Part shown: piece by piece, positions 26,838 through 35,284 of the stretch
Numbering within the stretch: position 1 is the stretch's first letter
Layout: the number at the start of each line of letters is the position of its first letter
Assembly (NCBI RefSeq): GCF_000015865.1
Contig: NC_009012.1
Span: forward strand, 1,054,001-1,118,000
Direction: 5' to 3'
From: Acetivibrio thermocellus ATCC 27405
GTDB taxonomy: Bacteria > Bacillota > Clostridia > Acetivibrionales > Acetivibrionaceae
Length of the DNA stretch: 64,000 nt
The notes under the pieces: model-generated
Database searches by the model: none
What the model was told of the DNA's origin: nothing
Seen by the model: only the letters and a program-made list of their open reading frames with translations
Position numbers and translations under genes: made by a program

Positions 26838-28167
26838 TTGCAGTACCTCCTTTAGCCCCAAAAAGCCACGGTTTTCTTAAAACACGTATTTGTGACAATG
26901 CGTTCAACACAATTTTTGTTGCAACTATGGCAGTAATAAAGTTGACAATTATACCTAGTCCAAGGGTAATGGCAAAGGATCTAACCGCTCCTGTTCCAAA
27001 GTAATAAAGAACCGCAGCAGTTATCAATGTGGTCAAGTTACCGTCAAGTATAGCGGTAAATGCTCTCTTAAAGCCCAATTCAATGGCAGCTTGAACTGTT
27101 TTGCCGCTCCTGAGCTCTTCCTTGATTCTTTCAAATATAATTACATTGGCATCAACGCTCATACCCACAGTAAGAATCAAACCTGCTATACCGGGAAGAG
27201 TGAGGGACATGCCGCTTAAAACAAATACTAATATAATAGCCGCAACCTGTCCAAGAAGTGTAATATCTGCAACCAATCCCGGAACTCTGTAATAAAGCAG
27301 CATAAACAGCCATACCAGAATAATTGCAACCGCTCCGGCATATATACTTATATTAAGCGCACTCTCACCGATAATCGGGCTGATGTGGTTCACATCCTTT
27401 GCCTCAAGCTTGAAAGGCAGGGCACCGGATCTGATTATGGCAGCAAGTTCTTTTGCATATTCAATTGATTCATTTCTGTCGATGAACCCAAGATTGATTA
27501 CCGCTCTATCCTTTCCGCTTATTTTTTCGTTAACTATGGGAGCTGAAATCATCTGGTCGTCAAGATATATGGCAATTCTTTTCCCTACCAGTCTTTCGGT
27601 TGCCTCTTCAAACTTTTTGGCTCCCTCATCACTGAATATCAACCTTACAATACCATATTGGGTTTGAGGGTCCGTCTCAGCCACGGCACTTTCTATGTCA
27701 TTACCCTGAAGTACTATCCTGTCGGTCATTTCATAAACCCCGGTTTCAGGGTCCACCTTATCCTCGTCAACTTCTCTGAAAGTCAGCATTGCCGTAGCAC
27801 CAATATCGGCAATTGTTTCATAGGGATCGCCATATTCACCGTCTTTTTTGTAAGGTATTTCAACAAGTACCCTTTTGTTAACCCTGTCCACCGTTACAGT
27901 CTTGTCATAAATCTGCTTTCCTTCAAGTCTTGTATCAATTATGCCTTTTACAGTATCCAGTTCGTCATCAGTTGGCGTTATCCCATCCGGAGCCGTAAGA
28001 ACAGCACTTACTCCACCGCTTATATCAATTCCGTATCGGATACCGTCATACGCCTTGGGTATAACAAAATCCGTATTCGGAATTTTTAATCCAGTAAAAA
28101 CAATTGCGGTCATCGCTGCAATAACTGCCAAAACCAAGAAGAATTTAATCCCGCTGCTCCATCTCAT
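26830..28167 (-). CDS. secD: Protein translocase subunit SecD
   Basis: 445 residues: an N-terminal helix (about 7-26), a large extracytoplasmic domain with GIDISGGVSAVL near its start, and a six-helix RND-type module with ANVIIFERIKEELRSGKT and ILDGNLTTLITAAVLYYFGTG. Its last codons overlap the secF start (26830-26837). It works with SecYEG and SecF, relevant here because cellulosome proteins and lipoproteins in this window are Sec-exported. Confidence 0.96.
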   Translation of the reverse strand: MRWSSGIKFFLVLAVIAAMTAIVFTGLKIPNTDFVIPKAYDGIRYGIDISGGVSAVLTAPDGITPTDDELDTVKGIIDTRLEGKQIYDKTVTVDRVNKRVLVEIPYKKDGEYGDPYETIADIGATAMLTFREVDEDKVDPETGVYEMTDRIVLQGNDIESAVAETDPQTQYGIVRLIFSDEGAKKFEEATERLVGKRIAIYLDDQMISAPIVNEKISGKDRAVINLGFIDRNESIEYAKELAAIIRSGALPFKLEAKDVNHISPIIGESALNISIYAGAVAIILVWLFMLLYYRVPGLVADITLLGQVAAIILVFVLSGMSLTLPGIAGLILTVGMSVDANVIIFERIKEELRSGKTVQAAIELGFKRAFTAILDGNLTTLITAAVLYYFGTGAVRSFAITLGLGIIVNFITAIVATKIVLNALSQIRVLRKPWLFGAKGGTANV

Positions 28168-28329
28168 TTGTAAAATTCCCCCTTTTAAATCTTTTCACAT
28201 GTGGTTATTATATAACTTCAGTAAAATCGAGTCAATATACTATTTTTCTCAACAAAATTTCATAATTCAAGATTAGACAATTTATATTGTATAACACCAA
28301 ATTTTACCTCCGAAGCAAAAAAACAAAAT

Positions 28330-28995
28330 TTAAAGGAGATGGGTTCCGTTAATTATAAGCTTGAATTTAAGTCCCAAATACTCCGCAGCCCTTCTGTTCA
28401 TGGTCATTCGGACCAAAAATATTTCAAAATAATCCATTACCGGACAGATTTTTGTATCTATCTGAAGTTCCAGAACCACCAGCTTTTTTTCCTTGTCCAC
28501 ATACAATTCAGAGCTTTCAACAGCATAGTTCACCCTGTCATGAATGTCAAAGGTCGCCATGTCATTGTTCCTTACGCGGGTTCTGTGAACATCGGACTTG
28601 TCCGCAAGAATAAGAGCTGCAGAAATATTGCTAACAGGCGCTCCCGTATTCTCGTCGTGATTTCCGATAGCCAGCATTATCTCCGCCGCTTCGCTGTAGC
28701 TCATACCCATTTTGGTCAAAATATTATAAGCCAGTATTGCCCCCGAATGGGCATGATCCACCCTGTTCACTGCGTTTCCGATATCATGGAGATAGCCTGC
28801 AATTTTGGCAAGCTCAACTTCCCGTTCAGGAAATCCCAGAGTCTTAAGTATTTCTCCCGCTTCTTTTGCAACCAATCCGACATGTCTGAAGGAATGCTCG
28901 GTATATCCCAATGCTGCAAGCTGCCTGTCCGCCACTTCAAAAAGCGCCCTGATTTCTTCATTGTTTTTCAAATCTTCCAATGATATAAGGCCCAT
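28330..28995 (-). CDS. HD-domain phosphohydrolase
   Basis: A 221-residue cytoplasmic protein with an HD domain: EHSFRHVGLVAKEAG supplies the first His, LHDIGNAVNRVDHAHSGA the HD pair, and GNHDENTG a further ligand. ADKSDVHRTRVR follows. Substrate unknown; the family hydrolyses phosphomonoesters or nucleotides. The ATG at 28995 has GGGGAGG 7 bp upstream. It lies 30 bp after cteB on the same strand and may be cotranscribed with it, though a direct role in peptide maturation is not indicated. Confidence 0.8.
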   Translation of the reverse strand: MGLISLEDLKNNEEIRALFEVADRQLAALGYTEHSFRHVGLVAKEAGEILKTLGFPEREVELAKIAGYLHDIGNAVNRVDHAHSGAILAYNILTKMGMSYSEAAEIMLAIGNHDENTGAPVSNISAALILADKSDVHRTRVRNNDMATFDIHDRVNYAVESSELYVDKEKKLVVLELQIDTKICPVMDYFEIFLVRMTMNRRAAEYLGLKFKLIINGTHLL

Positions 28996-29025
28996 ATAAA
29001 ACCTCCCCACAAAAAAAATTTTTCA

Positions 29026-30378
29026 TTACATCTCCTGTGCCTTTATCCACAATGCGCATTCAACTCTTTTTTTCTCCAATTCGCATCCGACTTTGTACAC
29101 AGTATTGATATCTTTATGAAAATTATACGAATTGGCGGCACATCCTCCGCTGCAATAAAACTTTGCCCAGCAGCTGTCGCATTCTTTCTTTGTATATACA
29201 TTGGAGTTTTTGAAATAGTTTTGAATGTCCCTGTTCAAAACTCCTTCTTTGACATTACCCATTTTAAACTTTTCATTTCCTACAAATTGATGGCAGGGGT
29301 AAATGTCTCCTTCGGGAGTAACCGCAAGATACTCATGTCCCGAGCCGCAACCGGTCAATCTTTTGACAATGCAGGGGCCTTGAGTCAGGTCAATCATAAA
29401 ATGGAAGAAATTAAACCAATTTCCCTCTTTTCTTCTTTTCACATACTCATATGCCAGCTTCTCATATTCTTCAAAAAGCCTTGGAAGATCTTCCTCCCTC
29501 AAATCATATCCGCTGTCCTTTGCCGCAACCACAGGCTCCACCGAAATCTGCCTGAAGCCTTCATCGGCCAGATGCAGCACATCATTGGAAAAATCCATAT
29601 TTTCCCTGGTAAAGGTTCCTCTAACATAGTAATTATCCTGATTTCTGGACTCTGCGACATATTTAAACTTCGGCAGTATATCATCATAACAGCCGCTGCC
29701 GTCAATTCTTATTCGCATCCTGTCGTTTACTTCCTTGCGCCCGTCGATGCTCAGCACAATATTTTGCATATTTTCATTTATATACTTTATATTTTCATCA
29801 TTCAAAAGCAGTCCGTTTGTCGTCAATGTAAATCTGAAATTTTTATTGTGTTCTTTTTCCTTTTGACGGGCGTATTCAATAATCCCCTTTACCACGTCAA
29901 AGTTCATCATTGGCTCTCCGCCAAAGAAATCTATTTCCAGATTCTTCCGATTTCCCGATTCTGAAATCAAAAAGTCAATGGCTTTTTTGCCAACTTCCAG
30001 GCTCATCATGTTTCTCTGTCCGCCGAAATTTCCGGTGGATGCAAAACAGTATTTACATCTTAAATTGCAGTCATGGGATATATGAAGACACAGCGCCTTT
30101 ACCACCGACTTTCTGTCCATGGAAGAAACATACTCTTTGTAAGGGTCTTCGGAAAAAAGCAGCCCTTCCGCTTCGAGACTTTCAATTTCCCTCAGTGCTT
30201 CATCGATTTCATCTGCATTGTACTTGTGAGCAAGTTTGTTTTTAATCTCCCCAGCAGTAAAGTTTTTATAATAATCCAGTATGTCGAAGGATATGTCATC
30301 CACCACATGGACGGCGCCGCTGTTGACATCCACAACTATGTTGGTTCCCATCATTGAAAACTTGTGAATCATTGCCAT
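29026..30378 (-). CDS. cteB: SCIFF ranthipeptide maturase, radical SAM
   Basis: Installs thioether cross-links in the CteA peptide. The N-terminal 80 residues (FDILDYYKNFTAGEIKNKL, then YNADEIDEALREIESLEAEG) form a RiPP-recognition, PqqD-like domain. The radical SAM motif is C104-x3-C108-x2-C111 in SHDCNLRCKYCFA, followed by FFGGEPMMNFD. A C-terminal SPASM domain carries further clustered cysteines (GCGSGHEYLAVTPEGDIYPC, CDSCWAKFYCSGGC, VGCELE) for auxiliary iron-sulfur clusters. 450 residues. The substrate gene cteA lies 150 bp upstream with a terminator hairpin between. This pair is biochemically known from A. thermocellus; identification here is from sequence recall and motifs. Confidence 0.94.
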   Translation of the reverse strand: MAMIHKFSMMGTNIVVDVNSGAVHVVDDISFDILDYYKNFTAGEIKNKLAHKYNADEIDEALREIESLEAEGLLFSEDPYKEYVSSMDRKSVVKALCLHISHDCNLRCKYCFASTGNFGGQRNMMSLEVGKKAIDFLISESGNRKNLEIDFFGGEPMMNFDVVKGIIEYARQKEKEHNKNFRFTLTTNGLLLNDENIKYINENMQNIVLSIDGRKEVNDRMRIRIDGSGCYDDILPKFKYVAESRNQDNYYVRGTFTRENMDFSNDVLHLADEGFRQISVEPVVAAKDSGYDLREEDLPRLFEEYEKLAYEYVKRRKEGNWFNFFHFMIDLTQGPCIVKRLTGCGSGHEYLAVTPEGDIYPCHQFVGNEKFKMGNVKEGVLNRDIQNYFKNSNVYTKKECDSCWAKFYCSGGCAANSYNFHKDINTVYKVGCELEKKRVECALWIKAQEM

Positions 30379-30431
30379 CTTAACTTACCACCTTGTTCTT
30401 TAACCATTCCTTAAAATAAAAAAATAACGCT

Positions 30432-30472
30432 AAAAAAGTGAAAAGCGAAATACTTGTTTCACTTTTCACTTT
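30432..30472 (-). terminator. Terminator hairpin between cteA and cteB
   Basis: On the minus strand AAAGTGAAAAG (30462-30472) pairs perfectly with CTTTTCACTTT (30435-30445), followed by more T. It sits after cteA and before cteB; partial read-through would give more precursor than enzyme message. Confidence 0.75.
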
Positions 30473-30528
30473 GTCAATTGTAATGAAGACAGATGCTTAT
30501 TGTTTTCTACCCCTTTTATGTAAAAGGA

Positions 30529-30669
30529 TTACCTTTTTTCACAGCTTTGGTTCGCTACGGTGCAGGAAGTCTTGCAAGCTGACTGGCAAGAAGTCTGGCA
30601 CTCGCCGCATCCACCTTTTTTCAAGCTGTCTTTTAATGTTGATCCGTTTAAAATCTTAATATGCTTCAT
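30529..30669 (-). CDS. cteA: SCIFF ranthipeptide precursor CteA
   Basis: A 46-residue ribosomal peptide. The leader MKHIKILNGSTLKDSLKKGG (1-20) is followed by a core with six cysteines at 21, 24, 28, 32, 36 and 43 (pattern CxxCxxxCxxxCxxxCxxxxxxC), the 'six cysteines in forty-five' hallmark. Threonines and serines between the cysteines are candidate thioether acceptors. GGGGGAAAG lies about 5 bp before the ATG and an extended -10 lies upstream. CteB modifies it; the biological role of the mature peptide is not established. A maturation protease and exporter are not seen in this window. Confidence 0.95.
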   Translation of the reverse strand: MKHIKILNGSTLKDSLKKGGCGECQTSCQSACKTSCTVANQSCEKR

Positions 30670-30703
30670 TTGCTTTCCCCCTATAGTAAAATTTACACGT
30701 TGT

Positions 30704-30709
30704 ATTATA
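30704..30709 (-). promoter_or_regulatory. -10 of the cteA promoter
   Basis: TATAAT preceded by TG at the extended -10 position, about 35 bp before the cteA ATG. No good -35 is visible, consistent with an extended -10 promoter. Confidence 0.55.
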
Positions 30710-30766
30710 GCACAAATAGTTGGCGTTGAAAAGAATATTATAAAATCAAAACTCTTTTTTAACTTC

Positions 30767-31678
30767 TTAACTTTTTCTCAACTTTTCAAGAAGCTCTTTA
30801 AAATACTCGGGAAGCGGTGACTCAAACTCCATATACTCTCCCTTTATCGGATGGACAAATCCAAGCTTCTTTGCATGAAGAGCCTGTCCGTTTATGTTGT
30901 ATATATCATTTTTCCTTCCATAAACCGTATCCCCGATAATGGGGAAGCCTATGTAGGACATATGAACACGTATCTGATGTGTTCTTCCGGTTTCCAAAGT
31001 CGCCTCAATATAAGTGGCATCCTTGAATCTTTCAAGCACTTTAAAACGGGTCACTGCCCGCCTGCCGTTTTTGGTGTTCACAGCCATCTTTTTTCTGTCA
31101 ACAGGGTGCCTTCCTATGGGAGCGTCAATTTTGCCATAATCCTCCCGGATTATGCCATGAACCACAGCAATATAAACTCTTTCAATGTCATGATCCTTAA
31201 GTTTTTCAGACAAACCTTCATGCGCGGCATTGCTCTTTGCAACCACCAAAACTCCCGAAGTATCCTTGTCAATTCTATGGACAATACCGGGTCTTATAAT
31301 CCCGTTTATATTGGAAAGATTGGTGCCGCAATGTTTAAGCAGGGCATTTACCAAAGTGCCGGAATAGTTTCCCGCAGCCGGATGCACTACCATGCCCTTG
31401 GGCTTGTCCACCACTATAATGTGCTCATCCTCGTACAATATGGGCACATCAATATCCTCCGCCACCACATCAAGAACTTGAGGCTCCGGTATTCTTGCCA
31501 GTATCTCGTCGTTTTGTTTTATCTTGTAGTTTGATTTTACAGGTTTTCCGTTTACAAGTATCATTCCATCGTTTATAAGCTTTTGTATATACGACCTTGA
31601 ATAATCTTTGACCTTTCCGCAAAGCCACGCATCAATCCTTATCCCGCTTTCATTGGAAACAAGTATAATTTCTTCCAT
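30767..31678 (-). CDS. rluD: RluD-family 23S rRNA pseudouridine synthase
   Basis: 303 residues. An N-terminal S4 RNA-binding domain (about 15-75, SYIQKLINDGMILVNGKPV) precedes the RluA-type catalytic domain with the active Asp in HRIDKDTSGVLVVAKS, plus GRHPVDRKKMAV and LETGRTHQIRVHM. Which uridines it modifies cannot be decided; RluD/YlyB-type enzymes act on the large subunit or on ribosome assembly. It follows lspA by 125 bp, the conserved lspA-rluD (ylyA/ylyB) order of Firmicutes. Confidence 0.9.
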   Translation of the reverse strand: MEEIILVSNESGIRIDAWLCGKVKDYSRSYIQKLINDGMILVNGKPVKSNYKIKQNDEILARIPEPQVLDVVAEDIDVPILYEDEHIIVVDKPKGMVVHPAAGNYSGTLVNALLKHCGTNLSNINGIIRPGIVHRIDKDTSGVLVVAKSNAAHEGLSEKLKDHDIERVYIAVVHGIIREDYGKIDAPIGRHPVDRKKMAVNTKNGRRAVTRFKVLERFKDATYIEATLETGRTHQIRVHMSYIGFPIIGDTVYGRKNDIYNINGQALHAKKLGFVHPIKGEYMEFESPLPEYFKELLEKLRKS

Positions 31679-31803
31679 AATTACCTGTACCCCGAATTAT
31701 TCATTTATCTCGTAATAATATATTTAAAACAATCTCTTGTAAAACAATCTTTTATTATTCTTCAAAATATATTATTTATTACTTTTAATACTTTTAAATT
31801 ATA

Positions 31804-32259
31804 TTATTTCTTGTCTTCCTTGTATATAAACAAAGTATAATAGGCTAAAAGCAGAGTTCCAACCACTACAAAAGTATCTGCAACATTAAATACGGGAAAA
31901 TGGTAATTTCCAAACTGAAAATCAAGAAAATCCACAACCCCGTCGGTTCTAAATACCCTGTCAATAAGATTTCCCAATGCTCCTCCAAGGATCATGCTAA
32001 GTGAGAATCTGTAAAACTTGTTGCTGTTTTTAAAAATAAAGTATACAATTAAAATTGAAAGCACTACCGTAACGGGAACAAGTATATATCTCCCGTTCTG
32101 CATGATACCCCAGGCAGCACCGGTATTTCTCCAGTGAGTCAGATAAAAAAAGTTGTCAATTACACTTATTTTGTCTCCAAATTCAATATTCCTGACAACA
32201 ATATACTTTGTCAACTGGTCAGCAGCCACAAAAGCGGCAATTAATACTATGAAAATCAT
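31804..32259 (-). CDS. lspA: Lipoprotein signal peptidase
   Basis: Aspartic protease that cleaves prolipoproteins. In 151 residues: four membrane helices and the catalytic pair in [10 protein letters not shown] and [12 protein letters not shown], with the earlier conserved NTGAAWG loop. Potential substrates in this window include the peptide-binding lipoprotein just upstream. The C-terminus is a short basic tail (KEDKK). Confidence 0.95.
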
Positions 32260-32339
32260 ATAAGCCCAGCCTTCCTCGAAGATTTATCAGTAAAATTATA
32301 TACACTTTCCATTATGATGTAAAGTTTGTTTTCAGATTG

Positions 32340-34028
32340 TTACTCAACAGGTATATACCACCGGGTAAAATCGTAATATTTGCCCCATATGCTGGGATTG
32401 AACTCTCCTCTTAACCTTTTGTTGTATATAACCATATTATTATAAAAATACAATCCCAAACAAGGCACATCCCGATTTATTATTTCTTTCATGTTAATAA
32501 AATAAGCTTTCTTCATTGACGGATCCTTTTCCTTCAAAATCAAGGTAAGATACCGGTCAACCTCTTCATTGCTGTAACCGGAAATATTAAGCCCTGTCCC
32601 GATTTGTGCTGATGAATACAGAAAAGATATATCCGGAATGGATGCCACAGTGCATCCGATAAGCGCCATGTCAAATTTACCGCTCTGTACTCCGTTAAGT
32701 TCGTCCTCCCATTTGACCTTTTTAATTTCTATTTCTATTCCCGCCTCTTTCAGCTGTTCTTTTATCATTTCCGCCACGGACAGCCGAACTTCGTTGTCAT
32801 CATTTACCATAAGCTCCAGTGAAAGCGGAGTGTTAACACCGTTGATTCTTTTGTAAAATATACCGTTGCTTTCTTTCCATCCGGCATCTGAAAGTATCTG
32901 CTTTGCCTTTTCCACATCTCTTTCATAAGATACAACATTGGTATCATTGAGCCATGTATCGGGAATAACGGGCAAATCCGACGCCACAGCCTCCCCCGGC
33001 AAAATACTGCTTATAATCTGCTCCCTGTCAACAGCATATGCTATAGCCGTCCTTACTTCCCTTTCCTTCAGTATTTTGTTTGAGAGATTAAATGCAACAA
33101 ACTCAAATTCATTACTTACATATTTTTTTAAAATTATATCGGACCTTCCACTGTAGCCCGTCCAATTGGTCCTGTCTAAAGTAATGACATCCACTTGCTG
33201 TGACTGAAAAGCATTCATTACAGACTGATTTTTGCCATATATTTTTATATTGACCTCCTGGATATAGGGAAGGTCAATTCCGTTTTCAATACCATCATCT
33301 TTGTTCCACCAATTTTCATTACATGTAAGCCTGATATACTCACCTTGCCTGTATTCCGCGAACTTATACGGTCCGGTACCTATCGGACTGTTGTTTTTGG
33401 GAGTGGTCAGAATATCTTCCCCAAGAAAATAATGCTTCGGAATTACGGGAAAAGTCATAAGTTCGGGAGTGAAAGAATTGGGGCTTTTTAAAAGCACCTT
33501 AAATGTCCTGCTGTCTTGAGCAAGAAAGCTTTCCACATTTTCAAAACATGTCTTGTACGGACTGTTTACCCCCGCATTCATTATAACGCTTGCCGTAAAT
33601 TCCACGTCTTCCGCTGAAAAAGGTATACCATCGTGCCAATAAATATTTTCTTTTAAATAAAATGTCCATACCAATCCATCATCGGATCCTTCCCAGCTTT
33701 CGGCCAGAAGCGGCACAGCCTTCTGATTTCCGTCCAACCTCACAAGGCTTTCAAACACAAAGCAGGAATACTCCTTTACATAGGCATTGGAAGTCAATAT
33801 GGGATTGAGAGTGTCGGGCTCGGTGGAAAACAAATTTAAAACACCGTTTTTTACAGGCCCTGTATCCAGTACATCATCCACACCATTATTTAAAAAATCA
33901 TAGTCATTGTTTCCTTCTTCCAACAATCTGCTTAAATCAATGCTGCAAGCAGAAAAAACAATACTTGCAATCACCAGCACAACAACCAACAAGGCTCTTT
34001 TTCTCAAAGTGTATCTCTCCCTGATCAT
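32340..34028 (-). CDS. Peptide-binding lipoprotein, SBP family 5
   Basis: 562 residues. A signal peptide ends in the lipobox VFSAC (Cys about 28), then a linker, then an OppA/DppA-type solute-binding domain with EPDTLNPILTSNAYVKEY, LVWTFYLKENIYWHDGIPFS (read in parts), PIGTGPYKF and AIAYAVDREQIISSIL. It should capture peptides or other oligomers outside the membrane. No permease or ATPase gene is adjacent, so it is either an orphan binding protein serving a distant ABC transporter or a signalling receptor. Confidence 0.88.
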   Translation of the reverse strand: MIRERYTLRKRALLVVVLVIASIVFSACSIDLSRLLEEGNNDYDFLNNGVDDVLDTGPVKNGVLNLFSTEPDTLNPILTSNAYVKEYSCFVFESLVRLDGNQKAVPLLAESWEGSDDGLVWTFYLKENIYWHDGIPFSAEDVEFTASVIMNAGVNSPYKTCFENVESFLAQDSRTFKVLLKSPNSFTPELMTFPVIPKHYFLGEDILTTPKNNSPIGTGPYKFAEYRQGEYIRLTCNENWWNKDDGIENGIDLPYIQEVNIKIYGKNQSVMNAFQSQQVDVITLDRTNWTGYSGRSDIILKKYVSNEFEFVAFNLSNKILKEREVRTAIAYAVDREQIISSILPGEAVASDLPVIPDTWLNDTNVVSYERDVEKAKQILSDAGWKESNGIFYKRINGVNTPLSLELMVNDDNEVRLSVAEMIKEQLKEAGIEIEIKKVKWEDELNGVQSGKFDMALIGCTVASIPDISFLYSSAQIGTGLNISGYSNEEVDRYLTLILKEKDPSMKKAYFINMKEIINRDVPCLGLYFYNNMVIYNKRLRGEFNPSIWGKYYDFTRWYIPVE

Positions 34029-34122
34029 ATTCTTTGTAGAATTAACTTTTTCCGGGACTTATCTTTTGCAATTTCTTTGCTTGTATTTTCTCTGTCTGCA
34101 ATTTTCCTATCTTTTTTATTTA

Positions 34123-34962
34123 TCATCCGTTTATTTTCATAATTCCGACCATCGTACCAGTTCTGCCGTTATCTCCCCGGTGGGAAAAGAATATATCCTT
34201 GTTGCATTTTGTACATATTCCGCTCAAAACAATATTTTCCTCTTCCACCCCTTCTTCCAGCAAAGTTCTCTTAATTATTGCCGGAAGGTCAAAATGCCAC
34301 TTTTGGCCTGTTCTGTGACAATACTCTGTGCTCCAGTCAATTTTCGCTCTAAACTCATCATATACATCATCTCCCACCTCAAAGCAACATTTGCCGATGG
34401 ACGGACCGATTGCGGCAACTATATTCTCAGGCTTGCTGGAAAATACATCTTTCATCTTTTCTACCGCTTCCTTTGCTATTTTCATCACCGTGCCGCGCCA
34501 TCCGGAATGAGCAATTGAAATAACCGTCTTTTCCGGGTCAAAAAGAAAAACCGGAACACAGTCTGCATAAAATGTAACCAGAGTAACCTCTTTTGAGTTC
34601 GTAACAAGACCGTCATAACCTATAATGTCACTTTCTCTGGTTATACCCTTTCCCCTGTCTTCTTCCGTCACCACACGAATCCTGTTTTGATGCACCTGAT
34701 TTGAAAAAACCATGCTTTCAATATCAAGGTTCAAGGCGTCCGCCACTCTTCTGTAATTCTCTTCAACATTTCTTCTGTCATCAGTTTTGTTAAAGGCCAT
34801 ATTTAAAGAATCATACCAGCCCTTGCTCACTCCGCCCCGCCGGGTGGTAAAGCAGTGAGTTATAATATTCTCATATTTCAGCAGGTTGTTAAACTGAATA
34901 AACTCCACCTGATTCTTCGTTTTATACGTAATATTCTTGTTCGATGCAAATCTGTTATCCAA
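34123..34962 (-). CDS. pgeF: PgeF/YlmD laccase-domain purine nucleosidase
   Basis: Polyphenol-oxidase-like protein of the YfiH/YlmD family; members act as purine nucleoside phosphorylase and adenosine deaminase. Metal ligands are in FSNQVHQNRI, ADCVPVFLFD and IAHSGWRG. The C-terminal half carries IGPSIGKCCFEVGDDVYDEF. GGAGG is followed by the in-frame TTG at 34962 at 8 bp, whereas the ATG at 34971 touches the ribosome binding site; the start is therefore uncertain (279 to 287 residues). Confidence 0.88.
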   Translation of the reverse strand: MDNRFASNKNITYKTKNQVEFIQFNNLLKYENIITHCFTTRRGGVSKGWYDSLNMAFNKTDDRRNVEENYRRVADALNLDIESMVFSNQVHQNRIRVVTEEDRGKGITRESDIIGYDGLVTNSKEVTLVTFYADCVPVFLFDPEKTVISIAHSGWRGTVMKIAKEAVEKMKDVFSSKPENIVAAIGPSIGKCCFEVGDDVYDEFRAKIDWSTEYCHRTGQKWHFDLPAIIKRTLLEEGVEEENIVLSGICTKCNKDIFFSHRGDNGRTGTMVGIMKING

Positions 34963-35145
34963 AACAGGCATCCTCCATATGACCAAATTATATTCCGTGT
35001 TTATACTGAGTTTGTATCATGATGTTTACTATATAGATGTTTACTATATATATGAATATATATGAATAATAGCATATATTATTCCTCTTAACAACATCCC
35101 GATATATACAATATTTTGAAGTAAGATTAAAATAATAAAAAATAA

Positions 35146-35187
35146 AATAAAGACTGTACCTCACATTTTATCTCTTAGTACAGCCTT
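35146..35187 (-). terminator. Terminator of xynY
   Basis: GGCTGTAC / GTACAGTC stem with one mismatch around a 18-nt loop on the minus strand, followed by TTTATTTTATTTTTTA. It lies about 100 bp after the xynY stop. Confidence 0.65.
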
Positions 35188-35284
35188 TTATTCAGGTTGT
35201 GCTTTCTTTTCAATTTCAATAACCTGGACACCACTAAAAAATTCCTTTTTTTATTGATTACAAACTCAATCATGTTTTTCTTTC

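Noticed and set aside
28339-28983. 214-codon plus-strand frame
   Set aside because: It is fully antisense to the HD-domain gene, which has a ribosome binding site and conserved motifs; the plus frame has none.
35010-35100. Short AT repeats (GATGTTTACTATATA and TATATGAATA, each about twice)
   Set aside because: Low-complexity AT-rich DNA without regular spacing. It is not a CRISPR array or an iteron set.
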